In this document: positions 34,101-49,100 of the stretch, piece after piece
Numbering within the stretch: the stretch's first letter is position 1
Layout of the letters: each line of letters opens with the position of its first letter
Assembly (NCBI GenBank): GCA_013396635.1
Contig: WBMW01000162.1
Span: 251,803-315,802 of the forward strand
Length of the DNA stretch: 64,000 nt
Direction of reading: 5' to 3'
Source: Penelope pileata
Taxonomy: Eukaryota; Chordata; Aves; Galliformes; Cracidae
Program-made: the position numbers and the translations under genes
The notes under the pieces: model-generated
Told to the model about the DNA's origin: nothing
What the model saw: only the letters and a program-made list of their open reading frames with translations
The model's database searches: none

Positions 34101-37100
34101 GCCCAAGATGGCTTTTCAGCTGGCAGCAGAGGTACTTCAAAGTTTGCTTCATTTCTTACGGAAGAAGTCCCACATCACATGTTTATGGGTGCTTGGCAGA
34201 CATAGATTTCGTCTAAAACAGTCCCACCTGCTGTCAATTGTGAATTTTCAAGTCCCCTCTGGACAGTCTAGATGCTGAAGTACTGTGCCACCCTGAGCTT
34301 GACTTACTCTGGCCTCAGACAGCTGAGAGTTGTTTTCTTTTTCCTGAGCGTTTACGAAACTGTGTTGCTTCTTGCCCTCTGGCAATGTCCTGCAGCTACA
34401 AATCTTTACAAAGGAGATAAATGAATCCTATTTTGCAGATACCTCTGGGGCAGCAGCAGCTGAGGGGCATGCCACAGACCACCTGGCACCTCCAATGTTA
34501 GGAGGAGGAGTGGAGATCTGGTCTTTCCACTCTCTTATCCCAGTCCTGTCCTCCCCATAAGTGCTACCTCCCATTATTAATGGATTAAAATTTCCAGTTC
34601 TAACTGCATAAGTTCTTCTCTGACATCTACAGAAATATATTGGCTTTCCAGTGTGCTGAGAGAGCTCAGGTTGTTTTGGGAAAGTGAAAAAAAAAATAAG
34701 TATAACGAAGGAGAGGAGCCCTTACTAGAGAATGCTTTGCCAGCATCTCTCTTGTCCCTACTTAGAAGGGCTGTAGGTTTTGTTTGCTAGGTCTCATTTA
34801 TCTCAGTTATGTCACAGACTCATAGAATGGTCTGGGTTGGAAGGGACCCCAAGGATCATCAAGTTCCAACCACCCTGCCACAGGCAGGGCCACCAACCTC
34901 CAGATCTGGTACTAGATCAGGTTGCCCAGGACCCCATCCAACCTGGCCTTGAACACATCCAGAGTCAGAGCATCCTCAGCCTCTCTGGGCAGCCCGTGCC
35001 AGCACCTCACCACTCTCAGTAAAGAACTTCCCCTGATGTCTAATCTAAACCTTTCCTCCTTCAGCTTAAAACCATTCCCTCTTGTCCTATTACTATCTAC
35101 TCTTGTAAAAAGTTCATTTCCCTCCTGTTTATGGTCTCCATTAAATACTGGAAGGCTGCAATGAGGTCTCCCCACAGCCGTCTCTTCTCCAAGCTGAACA
35201 AGCCCAGCTCCCTATGAGAAACCCCATAAGCAAGTACTACATGGACGCCTGATCCCTGATGGGCAGAATGAACCATGTGGGGACTTTGCTGTGATTGTGC
35301 TTGGGGGGATGTGGTGAGCATTCAGGAGCAAATGGCACTGGCAGCTTGTTGAGGAGGTTAGCTAGCTTGTACTACTTTTGTTTTAAACCTGCCAGGAATG
35401 TTAATTCTAAGTCGAAATGTGCATACCTGGAGTGGGACTGGAAGAGCATATCCAGTTTGTGTGGAGCTTGACTTACAGCAGAGTGGTGAATTTCTGGAGA
35501 GTAGCTTTGACCATGGCCACAGCTATTTGTCCTTGGAGGAGACATGGCTGAGCCAGTTGTGCTGCCCTGTGTGCTGTTCTCCAGGGTGATTTCCCATGGG
35601 GCAGACCTGCCTAACAGCCCAGCTTCCAAAGAGCTCAAAGGGCAGAGCTGAAGTTGTCCATAATGTGACCAACAAAGTGAGTGCAATGGGTTACCTGGGC
35701 TAAATCTCACCTCATGGTCTCCCTGCACCACCTGTAGCACCCAGCTGATTTGGGGACAGGTGCTGAAGTCCATCCAGCTGGAGGTGGCACCCCTTGTCCC
35801 CTCTCCCTGGCTCCAGTGGGTGCCTCTCCATCCCAAGGCTACGGGTGCTGCAATCCTTACCAGCCCTCAAGACACTCCAACCTGCTGTAGGAAAGCTCTG
35901 CTAATGCTGTCCATCATGAATAGCTCTAATCCGCTCTTTATGCGGGGTCTCAATGAATTTAAGGCTGCACTGCTGCTCGCGTGTCCTCCAGCGCAGAGCA
36001 TCCCGTTAGAGGCATGACTCCCTGGCTCAGCGTACCATGACCTGCTGTGTCATTGCTCATCAAGGTTTCAGAACTGTCTTGAATGCTGGAAGTCTTTGTT
36101 GTGTTTGTGGAGAAAAAGCCAGCTGTTTGGTGCCTTGCAAATACATGGGATGGCTGAGGTGTACTCTTCCTAACTGCAGTTCTCTGCAAAGACATTATTA
36201 GGCAGATATTAACCATATAATGTTTTGGAAGGATGCTGGGTGGCAGTCATAATTTCTGCTGCTACAGTGTTTAAAAAAAAAAAAGGACAATAAAGTAGGC
36301 TTTTTTGTTGGAAAAGAAGATTTCATGTTATCTGTGTTTGCAGGCTTTCTGGCTCATATGCTGGAGGAATCCTTGCTGCGGGGGTGTTTTCATTTTCTCG
36401 TCTAACATGGCAGTGGTCCATCGCGGCGGAGGTTTTTAGCTTAAACAATCTGTTTGTGGGGCTGCTTATGGCTCTTACCGTGCATTTTGAGGAGGCATCC
36501 ACTGCAAAAGGGAGATCAAAGGTAAAACATCTCAAGCAAAGTGAATAGTTCTTTATTTTTTTTTTTCAATTTGTTCTCGCGCGTTTAATTTCCTGTTCAT
36601 TTAGTCCTGATTGAGTTTTGTTTAAACAGGGAAGGACAGATTTTGGGATTGGGTTCAGCACCTGTGCTTGGTGGTGTTGATCCGTGACCCACCTGGATTT
36701 TAAGTACCAAACATTTAAAAATCTGTGCACTTGGTTTAAGGGTTGGGTTGGGATTTGTCGGATGGACTTTTTTTGGTTGTTGTTGCTTTACACATAGAGG
36801 ATAGAAGCAGAAAAAAGCAAAATCACTTTCATCTAAATGTTTTAGTGCGAAGTTTAATTTTCTGCATCAAAGACTCAAACTAGGCGGCGAGTGCTCAAGG
36901 TTTTGTTGTTAGAACTGTTGTTTTTCCCAGGGGTAAATAGATACATCTTACAGAAAAATTCATCTAGTCAGAAACGCAGGTTTCTAATGAAAAACAGAAA
37001 TGCCCAATTTTTCAATCAGTTCTGTGCAGTACGTTGTATATTCTTTGGAAATGAAATGTACACCTGAAATAATGCCATTATTAAATACAGAGACATTAAA

Positions 37101-40100
37101 TTTCATGCTGTAGTCTCGACTTTGTGAACAGACTAGGCGGTCAAATGGTTTTTACTCACCAGTCTTGTTCTTTCTACTTCTGTTTGCCTGAACATCTGAT
37201 CTCCTCTCCTCTTCCTGCCTTGCCTGCTGTGATTCCTCTAAATTGTGTGAATAAAAGGATTTTTGTTGGGCTAACCTAGAATTTCAGGAGCCTACAGTGG
37301 TACTTTACTCAGCTTTGCGAGTTATCAAATAACATGTTTTATCACTGGTTATAGAGGCTTTGTTTCATCACTGGATTTTTATTTTTATTTTTTTTTCTAT
37401 ATTCTGATCAGTTCTGTCCCAGGATCCCTAGAGACTGGGCTCCACGAAGATAGAGTTGGCTGTTTTCTGACCTGTTCCCATGGTTGGTGCGCCCAATTTC
37501 CAATGGGATTTTCAGATGAGTTTCCCAGAAGGAGTCAGTGAGCTTGTTTCCTTTTTTTGGGTGTCTAGCATCCCACAGCTCAAAGAGGTCTGGCTACAAG
37601 CAGCAAGTTGCCAACACTTTTCAGAAATCTGACTTTCTTGCAAATGTAGAATTCTAAAATCATTCTGGTTGGAGAAGACCTCTAAGATCCCCAAGCCCAA
37701 CCCCAGCCCATCCCACCATGCCCACTGAGCCATGTCCCTCAGTGCCACATCTCCATGGGTCTGGAACACCCCCCGGGATGGTGTAACACAGCAGAATGAA
37801 AATCCTCTCCACCACCTGAGCAGCCTGTTCCAGTGCCTGACCACTGTTTCTGAGAAGAAATTTTTCCTAATATCCAACCTGAAACACCTTCAGGAGTGTG
37901 CTTGGAGTTCACCAATGTACTTGAAAAATTATTGAGATTGTCCCAAGTTCTTCAGGGCAGCTCTGAAGCCCACAAATGTTTTGTTTTGTTTTGTTTTGTT
38001 TTCTCGCAAAGTTGTAGCAGGTGTTTCTGTGACAAAACAGCTTCCAATGTTAAATTCTAATTAAAAACTACTCCTATCACACCAAGGCAAATGTTCACAC
38101 CTCACATGGCATCATCACTGATGGCTGAAGTAAGCAGGACTGAGCAGAGCTTATGACCACATAGGGTGGAGAGGGGCTTTCTGTAGCATCAGATAGGGAT
38201 GGCCATGATGTTGGTAATGAAGCTGAATAATCCTCAGTGAGTACCAGAAGTGTTCTGCACCATGCTGCACAGTCTGGACATGCTATCTCTGTTATCAGAA
38301 AACAATTTCAGAGATGCTCAGAAAGGATCTTATACTACTGAGTGATACAGCATTTAGCTCTCTTTGCTTAGTAAGTTTGTGTAGCTCTGCCTTTAGCCCT
38401 CTGTGCCTCTAGAAGAGGTAAAAATCATTTGTGTTATACAAAAGGATGTCTCTGTACATAAAAATGGCATTATTATTTTTATGGCATAAAAGCAACCTGT
38501 GCTGTCTGTTCTAGTTGACCAGTGCTCACTGATGTATTTTGCCTTTCTTCTCTAAGTGTACTGTGGGCTGCATTGATGCTGCTTTGGTGTCTGAGTGTTT
38601 TTGCAAACTGTAAAGAGTGATTACGAGGTGTTCTGTTTTTTTTCCCTTTCAGATCTCTAAACTTGGTGCCTTTTGCTGCGGGCTCAGTTTGTGCAACCAG
38701 CACACCATCGTGCTTTATATCGCTTGTATCGTGCCTTGGGTTCTCTTCCGGCTCTTCAGAAGGACGGTGCGTATTTTGCTGACGCACGCCTCTGTTTTAG
38801 TTTGCTTTAAGGCACTGACTTATGACTGGAGATGAGTTTCTGTGTGTGACTCCCTGGTGGGAACAAGCAAAAGCTCCATTGGCTCATTGCCCATCATCTT
38901 GGGACTGCTGTCAACAAAGATGCAGCCAGAATTAGCAGCACGGTGTGAGGGTGCTGTGGGTGCTGATCTCTAGAAATTCTCCTCAGCATCTCTCTGGAAT
39001 GTTCCAGGGCTCTGACACTGCCAGAACTGGAGTCCTAGAAGAGATCAGCTCTCAGGTGGAGGAGCACCTGGCTTGTGCCCGCTGGAGTAGACCAAGGCAA
39101 GGGTAGCCTTCAGTGAACAACAAGCCCTGAGGCGGTCAGATAGCACAGAATCACAGAATGATTGAGATTGGACAGAATGAGGTTGGGAAGGGCTTCTGCA
39201 GGTCATCTGGTACAATCCCTGCTCAAGCAGAGACAGCCAGCAATGTGTCCCTTTCATCTAGCAGAGATCCCTTCTCAGGATGTCCCTCATTTCACACCTC
39301 TTTATTAAGCTTGTTAATTGAAGAAGGTGAGAAGACCTCTTTGGGTGCGTGGCTCAGGAATGTGATGTGTATCTGTCTGGATGAGGTTCCGTGGTGATGT
39401 CCAGGGACTTCTTGTCATCTGTAGGTGATCTTCTGCAGGTGGCTGTGTCGGGCTGGATGCAGACATGTTGTAGAAACTCTACTTTGCCTTGAAAAGTGCT
39501 ACACATCTCAAAGATGTAGATACTAGGATCACTTTGCAAGTGGCCCAGAGAAACCTCCACCTGTTCCCTCTCTTTTGCCACCTGAAGATGACACTTGGGC
39601 AGGTTTGTGCTGGGCTGCTCCTTCCTGTGTTTCTGCAGCCTCAGCCTGGTAAATCAGGTGTGATTCCGCACAGTGGCACAGCTGGAGGGAACACATGAGC
39701 TGCAAGAGATAAGATGCAGCTCAGACAAGCTTGATCCTAAAGTTCAGTGCTTCCAGCAAAAGCCCTACAGACTTCCTATTTCCTTTAACAAAATGGTGGT
39801 TTGTGCAGTGTATTTCTCTTTAAACAGAGCTGATTTTTTAACGAGAGAGATGCTGAGAAACCTCTGTTATTTCCAGCAGGGAGAATGCTGTGCCAATGTA
39901 ATATTCCTGGGAAATACTTTAGACAGTCCCGTAGAACCTGCTGCAGAAAACCGCCTAATAAGAGGATATTTGATCAAAAGCAGTGCCTTCCAGTTAATAA
40001 ATAAATAAATAAATAAAAAATAGCCAGTCTTCTAAAGGAATTTTGGCTGCCAACTTTGTCTAGCTACTTTCCCTGCTGCGTAGGTCGTTTCTCTGAATGC

Positions 40101-43100
40101 TGAATGGTGTCTATTCCACATAACCCCAAATTCTGAACAAGTGCTTTGATTGACAGGACGGTGGCTAATGATAAAGCAAGCGTGCAATATTCTAGGGTGG
40201 GATTTTCCAAAGCACTTAAAGGAGTTAGGCACAGAAGTCCCTTTGAAAGTCTTGTCTTCCTGACCCCTTAGGCAGTCTTGAAAATCCCACCCCAAAAGTT
40301 GGCCTATCCAATTTAGCCAGTGTAATCATGATAAAGTGAATGGCAAAACTGACTCCTGATGATGGTGATGATGTGTGTAGTTGTACTAGAGCAGCATTTT
40401 TTTTTTTTTTGCCAGATGGAATACCAGCCAACTCTTAATCGCTGCAAAGTGGGTTATCTCAGCCTTGCAGTGCTTCAGCCATCTATGCATGTCATGCCAT
40501 GATTTAAATGTGAAAGATGCAATGAGTATGATACTCATGAGTCCTAGCTAATATTATTTGCTTCACTTAAATTTCACCCTGCCATGCAAAGGAGATCAGT
40601 TTGATGCAGTTTCCTAGTAATCCACAAAATCGTAAGGTTTAACATAGCATTTTGTAGGGACTTACTATAAATTGAGAGATCAGCTCTGTGTAAATATATT
40701 TGATGTTTTTTCTTTATCTGTTCTTGAAGTTCCAGCATGATTAAACTAAAATAAACATTGTTATGCAATATGACATATTTTGGTGCAGGAATTGTCCCTA
40801 GGCCATTTGCTGAAGTTGGGTTTATGCTTCTTGGCTGGTTTGCTGCCTTATCTCTATCTGCCGGCTTCGTCCTACCTCAATCGAGCCCGTTGGACATGGG
40901 GAGACCAGACGACTTTTCAAGGATTTTTGACCCACTTTCTCAGGGAGGAATATGGGACATTCAATCTGGTAAATAAGGATCGTTTTCTAAATGGCTTTCT
41001 TTTAAGTTACGCAGTAGCAGAACCTTTCTGTTCGCGACATTAAATAGGTTGGAGGCAAAAAAATTGAAAATTTCTTTTTAAAATAATTTTATTTTCTGAT
41101 TTTGACCTTTTCTGGGTATGGATTAGATGGCTGGGAAAGCAAGACCTGATTGTCTTTGTCTTCATGGGATGAGCTGTATTACCTACTGAGGGCTGTACAG
41201 GTGTCTCGTAGTTAAAAGAGCCCAAAGACCAATCCTTGCTAGAGAGAGATGGTGACATCTGTCCGTGTTTTTCTTGTTTTAAGGCAAATAATTGTCTTTT
41301 TTAAAATGTATTCTAAACTCAGCAATTTAAGAGGTTGCAAGCAGTTTCCATCGCTTTACCTTTAAAAATGATACCTCTAACTTACTTCTCAGCAATACTT
41401 TGTTGAAATGAATGGTAGGTTTGGGGGGAACCTTAGGATCCTTTGCTCTGAATTACTTTGACTGCTTTGTGCTCTTGCAAAGGGCGGGATGTGACTATTT
41501 GCAGAGTGTAGGGTTTGCATCTCTCTCATCCAGCCCAAACATAGACATTGGACTCTGGTCAACCCAAAGCCCTGCACCCCTCCTTTCCATCCTGCCTCAG
41601 AGATTTCAGTGCAGGGGACTGGAGGGGAAAAAAAAACAAAGGGGGGGAAGTTGTGTTTTACATATCGTGGCACTCCTCAGGGTCCTCAGCATCCTCAGAA
41701 ATGAAGCTCTGTGCCTGCAGCTCTGCACCCAGCTGGCGGGATGCTGCAAGCAGCGTTGCCATTCCAAGGAATGCTCTTACAGCTGCCTCTTGGAGCCATG
41801 TGGCTGTAGTGTGTGAGGGAGAAGAGTTGATAATTCCTGCTGCTGCCCCTTAAATCTTTCCAGAACTCCCACAGAGATAAGATCCACCCTCTGAAGGACT
41901 TCATATACTTCCCTGTTGTCCCTTTTCCCAGCCCTCTACTGAGAATTAGGCTCTGGTGGGCAGAGCAATACCAAGGCATGCAAATCCTTTAACTCCTTTC
42001 TCCATCAGATGTGATGAATTCAAGTTGATGTTCAGGAGGCTTAGGGATGGACTGCGTGTAATCCTGCACCACAAATCACATTGACGATGAACTGGTCTGA
42101 AGCTGGAGCAATACATGCAGCAAAATCCTAGCACTTGATCCTGATGCCGGCTGGGCTGATGCCAGTGCCATCCTCTGACACTTCTATATTTTTTTTTTGA
42201 CTATTTTTTAAATGCAACCAACTATTCCATTTCTGTGGAGATTAAATACTCCTTCCAGACTTCCTGAATCACATTGTTTTATATCTGATAGTCACCGCTT
42301 TTCCAGCAAGGACCTGTGAAGGTGATTTCTCATCTCCACCAAGTAGCACTTGTTTCTCAGACTTGTGCCATGGAGTGCCAATCTGCAGTGGGAGGGAAAA
42401 AAAAAAAAAAAAGAAAAATCTCATACAGCTCTTCCTAAGTGAGTGCAGAGGGGCCATAAGCAAGTCCGGTGAGTAGGAGTTGAGGCCAACATCCTTCTCC
42501 CAGATTGTGGGGAAATGTCCCAGACCATGCAGGTGTAGTGGAGTTCACAGCTAAGCCACACGATGTGCTTGAGTCACAAGGTAGCACCTGAAATAATACT
42601 CATTTTCAAAATGTAAAGCAAACGTCAGGAAGAAAATCTTGAAATGAAGGTTTGAGTAGTTTGCTGTCTTTGGTCTAAACAATTCCTGTTCCCTGTGACC
42701 ACTGTGGTACCACCTGAAGGAGTTCTGGAGGAGCCCTGTATGCTCACAGCTCTGCAGACTGAAAACTAAAAGACTTTTCCTGTCCCCAGTCAGTGTGTGA
42801 GTTTCTCATGGGTTTTCTTTCTTGTTAATCCAGGCCAAGTCTGAGACTGGATCCAGTATGAGAGAGATGCTGGTGTGAGTAAAATCCTGACTGTCACCTC
42901 TGCTGTGGATTCAAAATCCTGCCTTGTTCCCATTTCTGGGAGACTTCCTCCCAGCAGAATGGGGACGCTTTATGTTGTACTGCTGCCCTGTTTCTTGCTG
43001 CACTGAGAGCAGGCAGTGATTTGGGGGCCATGCAGACACTCACTGATCTCCCCACAGCTTCCAGCTGGCGCAGATGAGGTCGGAGCTGTCCCTTGCTGTC

Positions 43101-46100
43101 CTGGCCCTGGCGCTGGTGGCCTGTTTCAGCACAGCACTGCCGTAAGTTGGAGGGGAATGTTTGCTCCCACTCTTGTTTCCTTACTGGCTCAGGATGAGCT
43201 TTGGGTGCTTTCTCTGCCTTGTGTCATGTGGAGCTCTTCTGCTTCGCTGGGCAGAAATTTCAGCTGTTGTCCTGTATTACAAAGAGCAAAATAGCCCTGC
43301 ATCTGGTTACCCTGGGATTCTGTAGAATTCAGAATCTGGGGTTATGACAAGCTTAAAAAGCTCAAAATCCGGATGACTGTGTGCTTTTGAAAAGCAAAAA
43401 TTTCCTAAATTGCAAAAGCAAAGGAAGGCCCATGAGCTCCTTGCATTAAATGCATTTAGGTGCGCAGAGAGGCAGTTGTTTTCAAGCACATATAACTTTT
43501 TCCTACTTTTTGATTGTGCCACTACAGTGCTATGTTATTTTTTTGTAGGACAAAGCAACAGAAATCACCCGTGATTTGTCTCTTTGCCGGAATGCTCTGT
43601 GTTTATTCACTCTTCTTTGCCTGGAGAGCAAATTTGGATGTTACAAAGCCTCTGCTTCTGGGAGTGGTAAGTTTCACTCTGAAAATTGCTCTGGGGCATT
43701 GGTTTTTGGAAGAAGCCTCCTTCATGCTTCGTTGGCTGTTGTGTCCCTTGCGAATCAGGAGCAGGTGGTTGTCTTGGAGATGCACAGGGTGCAAACACAC
43801 AGCTATGTTTTCTGTTCCCTCATAGCTGGGGAAACAGAAATATAATCTCTGTTGATTGAGATGGTTTATGTGTATTTAAAAGGAAGAAAAAATGGGAAGG
43901 AACTTCTTCCTGTATCGCTGTCTGCTCTTCAGTTGTGAACATTTCAACCTGCAGACCATCCTGCCCTGAAAATGTAGACTTGCATCCCAAGTAAGCATTG
44001 CTATGTTGGTTGTCAGCTGGCACGTGCCACGATCACTCTGTGTCCTCCAGGTGGAGCGGTTCTGGATGCAGAGCAATGCAACCGTGGCCGTGCTGGCAGG
44101 GCTGGGGCTGGCTGCCCTGGTGTCCCTTGGAGGTGCTGCGCTGCAGGGCTGCCGAGCACTGCCGTGGCTGGAGTGGCTTTCTGCTGGGGCTCTCGTTGCT
44201 GCTCAAGTTTGGGCCAACTACAGGTAAGACATCCCCTGGAGCATCACCTTCTCTTTCTCTTGCTTCATTTCAGGTTTCCTGGATTTTTATTTCTTCAGGA
44301 TTTTTTCTTAGTTTTTATTTTTTTTTAATGAATTACATCTGTAATGTAGGGTTTCCTTATCCCATAACCACGCTGCAGTGGGTTAGATAGAAATCAGTAT
44401 AGTGGTAGGGGTACTTGGGTAGAGGTTGACCAATGGGTCAAGTGTAGAGCTCATAGGCAGGAATCTTTGCTTTGCACACCCAGAGGTGAGCCACTCCTGG
44501 CTCCTCCTGAGCCATGCCATGTAGCATCCTGCTCTTGGGTCCACACTGCAGAGCACAGATGTTGGTGAGCACACACGTGGTGGAGTAACAAAAAGGATCT
44601 GGTCATAGGTAACGTAAATCTACTTAATGCTACAAAAATTTGGCTGCTTAATTGAAAGTGTTAAAAGAGTAGGGAGGATTTCAAATAGTTACAGTGCCGT
44701 ATTTGTACTGGCACTTCCAGCTCCAACTGGTAAGTCTTTAAGTTTAGCCCAAGAAAAAAAAATCAGAATTAAGATGAATGTGTGTGTATTTGGCAAAACT
44801 ATATAGTCATATGCTTCTGGTGTTGGCTTCTGGAGGGCTGTAGTCTAAATGCTTCATTTTTGTATCTTCTAAGTGGAGATGATGCTTTTCAGGAAGATCT
44901 GACCAAGGTGAAGGACTTCACCTCTGGATGCCTATTGCCTAAAATTGTTCTGAAGATGGGCAAAGCCATGCAAATGCGTGGCTTTAAGATGCTCTTTTTC
45001 ACCTGTTCTCTTAAGGGATTGTGATCAGAGCAACAATTACATCATTGATAAGTTTGCAAGAAACCTGCTGTCCTCTATGCCAGTGGGTGCAGTGATTTTG
45101 CTACGAGGAGACTTACCTGGGAACGCTCTTCGTTACCTTCACTATGTCGAAGGAGTGAGGCCAGATATCACGTTAGTGGACCAAGAGGTAGGTTCAGAAA
45201 GTGATACTGAAAGAGTCAATGTGGCAGTTATCCAGCTGTTGCACAGGGCTGATGTTTGCCTTGCTGAGGAAGCTTTGTCCTTTCTGTTTTCTGAAAACTG
45301 GATGTTGGTGTGCTGGGAAAAACCTGGAAGGCTGAGGGTCTTCCAGCACCCCTTGGGAGACAGAGCTTTGGGGTTTCTCCCAAGGGCTCTGCCATGTTGA
45401 GGCTCGTTTCTTGAGGTCTCCTGTGCTTTTGCAGACTTCTGTCTCTTTTTTATATTCCAATGAAGGTGCTGTGTCCCCCTGGGCAGTGGTTGCATTTTCC
45501 TTTTTTTCCTGAGAAATGGAGAAAAATCATCTTTTCAGGAGGGGACACCTGTACTTCCGCTAACTCATTGTCCTTGCACTTGGCTTTACAACAAGGCTAT
45601 GTGATTTGTTGGGAAACCCACACCCCAGTGCCTCATGGCTAGCCAAAGCCTGTTGTGTTTACTCACAGCTGTAGCTATTTTGTGTTTCCATAGAGTTTTT
45701 CCCCATCAATGGCAAGGATCATGTTCCTATGAGTAGAAACCACTGGTGGTGTGGTCCTGGGCCATTGCTGAAATGAGAGGAAGCCCTTACTGAATAAATG
45801 GAGTCATTGCTCCTGCAGAAACCATTTCTACAGCTGCTGGTGTAAAATGGATGAAAACTGTGTTTCTTGTTTTAATGATGGTAATATTTTTGGTGATAGA
45901 TGATGACTTATGAATGGTATTTACCCAAGCTGGCAAAGCATTTACCTGGTGTTTATTTTCCTGGGAACCGGTGGAATCCTGTGGAAGGAGTATTACCCGA
46001 TGGGACACTTTCTTTTAATCTCCATCGTTTCCTCAAAGTAAATAAACAGTAAGCATTTCTTTCATATGTAACAGCTTTCCTAAAATCTTCGACCTTTTTT

Positions 46101-49100
46101 TCTTGAAATTGTTTCTGGAACAGCTTGGTACTGCATCCAAAAGACCAATTTTCTCTGCTGACTTCTTCCCAGTGGTGAGATTATTTTTGCAATTAAAGCA
46201 AATATCTGTGCAGAAGTAACTCCATCCAGATATAATGTTGTTCAGTATTGTTGAACAATATTATATCTTGCTGAACAATGTATGTCTTGCTGAACAAGAT
46301 ATAATATTCTTGTTTTGAGGTAGGTTTGGATTTTAGGAAGGAAAAATAAGAAGGTGATCAACAGAATATTTATGGATTTTTTTTTCTTTTGCTGACACAA
46401 TTCATCACAACAAAAAAGAACGTTCCTGTGTGCTCAAAATGATGATGGTTGGAGAGCAAATTGCTGCAGCTTCTCCTTCATGAACATTGTGGCCAAGTGA
46501 TTAGCATAGAATGAATGTATTCCAGGAATAATCATCATATAAAAATAGCTTAGTAAGAGTGGAGAAAGGATTAGATACTCCCATGAATAAGAATAGCATC
46601 TGCATTTAGACTAGCTGGGGTGAGCGTGGGTAGGCAGACGAGCAGGGCCAGGTGCTGGTGGGAAGAAATGGGTTTCTCCTGCTTCTGGCATATATGGAAG
46701 GTCTGACACAGGGGACATCTCCCCTGTGGTCCCTCCTGCTCTGGCTGCACACGGTGTGCAGTATCACGAGGTATTCACTTGCAGAGCTGTTCTGCAGACT
46801 GCCCCAGAGATGTGCATGTTTCGATGTGAGATGCTTGGGGTGGGAACCTGTGCTGCAGAAAACGTGCTGCTTGTGACCTGTCTGTTGCACCAACGTGGCT
46901 GGGTGGCCAGCTCGAGCACGTGGGATTGCCCAGGGCCTGTGGCATGGCTTCACTGTTCCTCTCTCTGTTCTTTTTTTTGGGCAGTAAGGAAGTGTTTGTC
47001 TGCATAGGTCTTCACGAAGGGGACTCGACCTGGAGAAAGAGTCACTCGCTTTGGCCCTGGGGTACTTGTGAAAAGTTGGTTCCTTCTGGTGCTGTCTTTG
47101 ACCCAGCAGAGTGGATTCATCTGACAAGAAATCTCTATAACTGGACTGAAGAGTATGGGAGGTACGAGGCAGAGGCACAACTCTGTGCCTTCCTGCTTGC
47201 TGTTCTTCTGCCAGCAGCATGACCACATCCTTTGCAGCGTTAAAAAAATTAAACGTGAGCTGTAATCGTAACGCTTTGTGTTTTGGAACACATGATAGAT
47301 CTGCACATGGTATTTTTGCTAGTGTTAAAAATAGAGAGGATGTTTCTAGTCAACTGTCAGATTCAATTCTGATCTAAAAACCTGGTTGTGAGCCAAAAAT
47401 ATTGAGGATGTGGCACATCCAAAGCTTTAAATGTCGTAGACTGAGCTGTGATGGATGGTAAAAATCATCTCTCGCTCTGTGGATGGCTGGGATGCTGTGA
47501 AACACCTGATATAAACACCAGAGGCTCCCCCTGTGCAGGGAGAGGAATAAAGTTTTATGAATGACTGAGGATCAGCTGAATTTCCTGCTGTCAGAGCCGT
47601 AGGCTTCATGACAGGCTTTCTGCTGCCTGGGAGGTCTGTAGCTGCTCGGGTTAGAAGGGATGATTGTGCGGTGAGCAAAACACAGTGACATGGATCTGAT
47701 GGCTGAATTTTATTTTAATTCCCATTTAGTTTCAAGCCCTCTTCCTGGGAAGCTGTCGCCAACGAGGAGATGTGGCAAGCCAGGTGATGCTCCTTTGCTC
47801 CCCAGTGAGAACTCGCTGGCTTGGAAATACACACCAACGTGGGGCAGCTTGGTGGTACACAGCCTTATTGGATCTAACCGTGCCAAACTTCAGAAGGAAA
47901 GAATGCACCTTTGGCAAGCAATGGTTTTGTTCACCTAAAGGTTCTGCTCAAAGTGTTGTGGAGAGCAGAGGGTAGTTTGGGTGTACCATGGACAGAAATT
48001 TCTATCACTGATGACTTGAAAAAATCACGTAACTGTCCCGTGCAATTATGAGGTTTATGAAGATGTGTGATCAGGAGATGTGAGCTGGTTACGTTAAGCA
48101 GTTATAATGTTTTTTTCTTCTTTTCCTAGGATGAAAACAGCTTTCTTTATATTTGACCTTGCAGAAACTGCCAGTGTGCCTGCAGAAACGAAATCACAGC
48201 TTTACACATTGGCATACACTGTAAGTCATATATTTTGTTATGAATGCTGCCTGCAGTCTCCATCTTTATTTTTTGACCACAAGGAAATATCATGGTGTAT
48301 CTGTATAGGCGGGCTGTCCTGTAATCTGCATTTTCTCTCATTCATCCAAATCAGAAGCATAGCAGATTCAAAGAGATTTGTTCAGGGATTTTATCCATTC
48401 CTGCTTGCCCTCTTGGTCACAGAGGATGCCAAATGCTAACCAGTCGACACCCTCGTTTTGCTGTAATTATGTTGTCTGTGCTGGGCTCCAAACCCATGCC
48501 AAGAGATTGCTTGTCCTGAAGTCCCCTCTATACACTTGTCCTCTCTGTCATTACACAGTCACGCATCTGAGCCAGCGAGTGTAAAATCCGACAGTCTTCT
48601 CACTGCAAATTAATTCTGCTGCATCTCACAGCAGAGAATGACACACGTAAGCTGGTGTAGGTATCTCTATAAATATTGCACTGCCAGAGATGCCAGCAGA
48701 TGCACAAAATGATCAGTGTGTGTCAGCAGAGAGGAAGTGTTTTATACCCCAGCAAGCAGTCTATAAATAGCTTCCTTTAAACTTTTGCCCATTTTGCTGT
48801 GGTTTGTGCTGTTCTGTTCTGCAAAGTTCCCAGGCGCGTGCCTGATGTCGAGCTTATCAATATTCCCACTCAGCAAACTGCTCAAGTGCTGTCAGAAGAC
48901 GTCTTGATCTCCTGAAATACCAAGTAAATGTTTTTCCAGCACAGCAGTGAAATCCCTCTTTCCCCAGCCTGGTGCATCGCTTCTCTTGGGGAAGGGCATA
49001 ATGTGCTCTGGGGTTACATCAATGATCTGTAATGTTTCTAAACAAACAGCTGCTGCTCGAAATGAAATGTTTTGGCCCCTCCTGGATTTTGGATTCACAC

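Larger units (their letters stand above)
24149..36343 (+). other. TMEM260: TMEM260 intron 3 (12.2 kb)
   Basis: The largest intron. It contains the AT-rich palindromic region at 27361-27575, the poly(T) at 33029 and the 400-bp CR1 at 34818. Repeat-free stretches at 25900-26240, 26700-26950 and 28550-29130 read like conserved noncoding DNA. No nested gene recognised. Confidence 0.85.
36522..38652 (+). other. TMEM260: TMEM260 intron 4
   Basis: Contains CR1 at 37646-37893 and the (TTTTG)n tract; otherwise unremarkable unique sequence. Confidence 0.85.
38767..40788 (+). other. TMEM260: TMEM260 intron 5
   Basis: Contains an old CR1 fragment at 39146 and (AAAT)n at 39996; nothing else recognised. 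Confidence 0.85.

Noticed and set aside
34818..35225. Possible functional reverse-transcriptase gene
   Set aside because: Only the 3' end of a CR1 is present, with no full-length frame; it is a dead 5'-truncated insertion.
44978..45400. 140-residue continuous frame as a separate small gene
   Set aside because: It is TMEM260 exon 11 with intron read-through on both sides; GT-AG boundaries and the human match delimit the exon.
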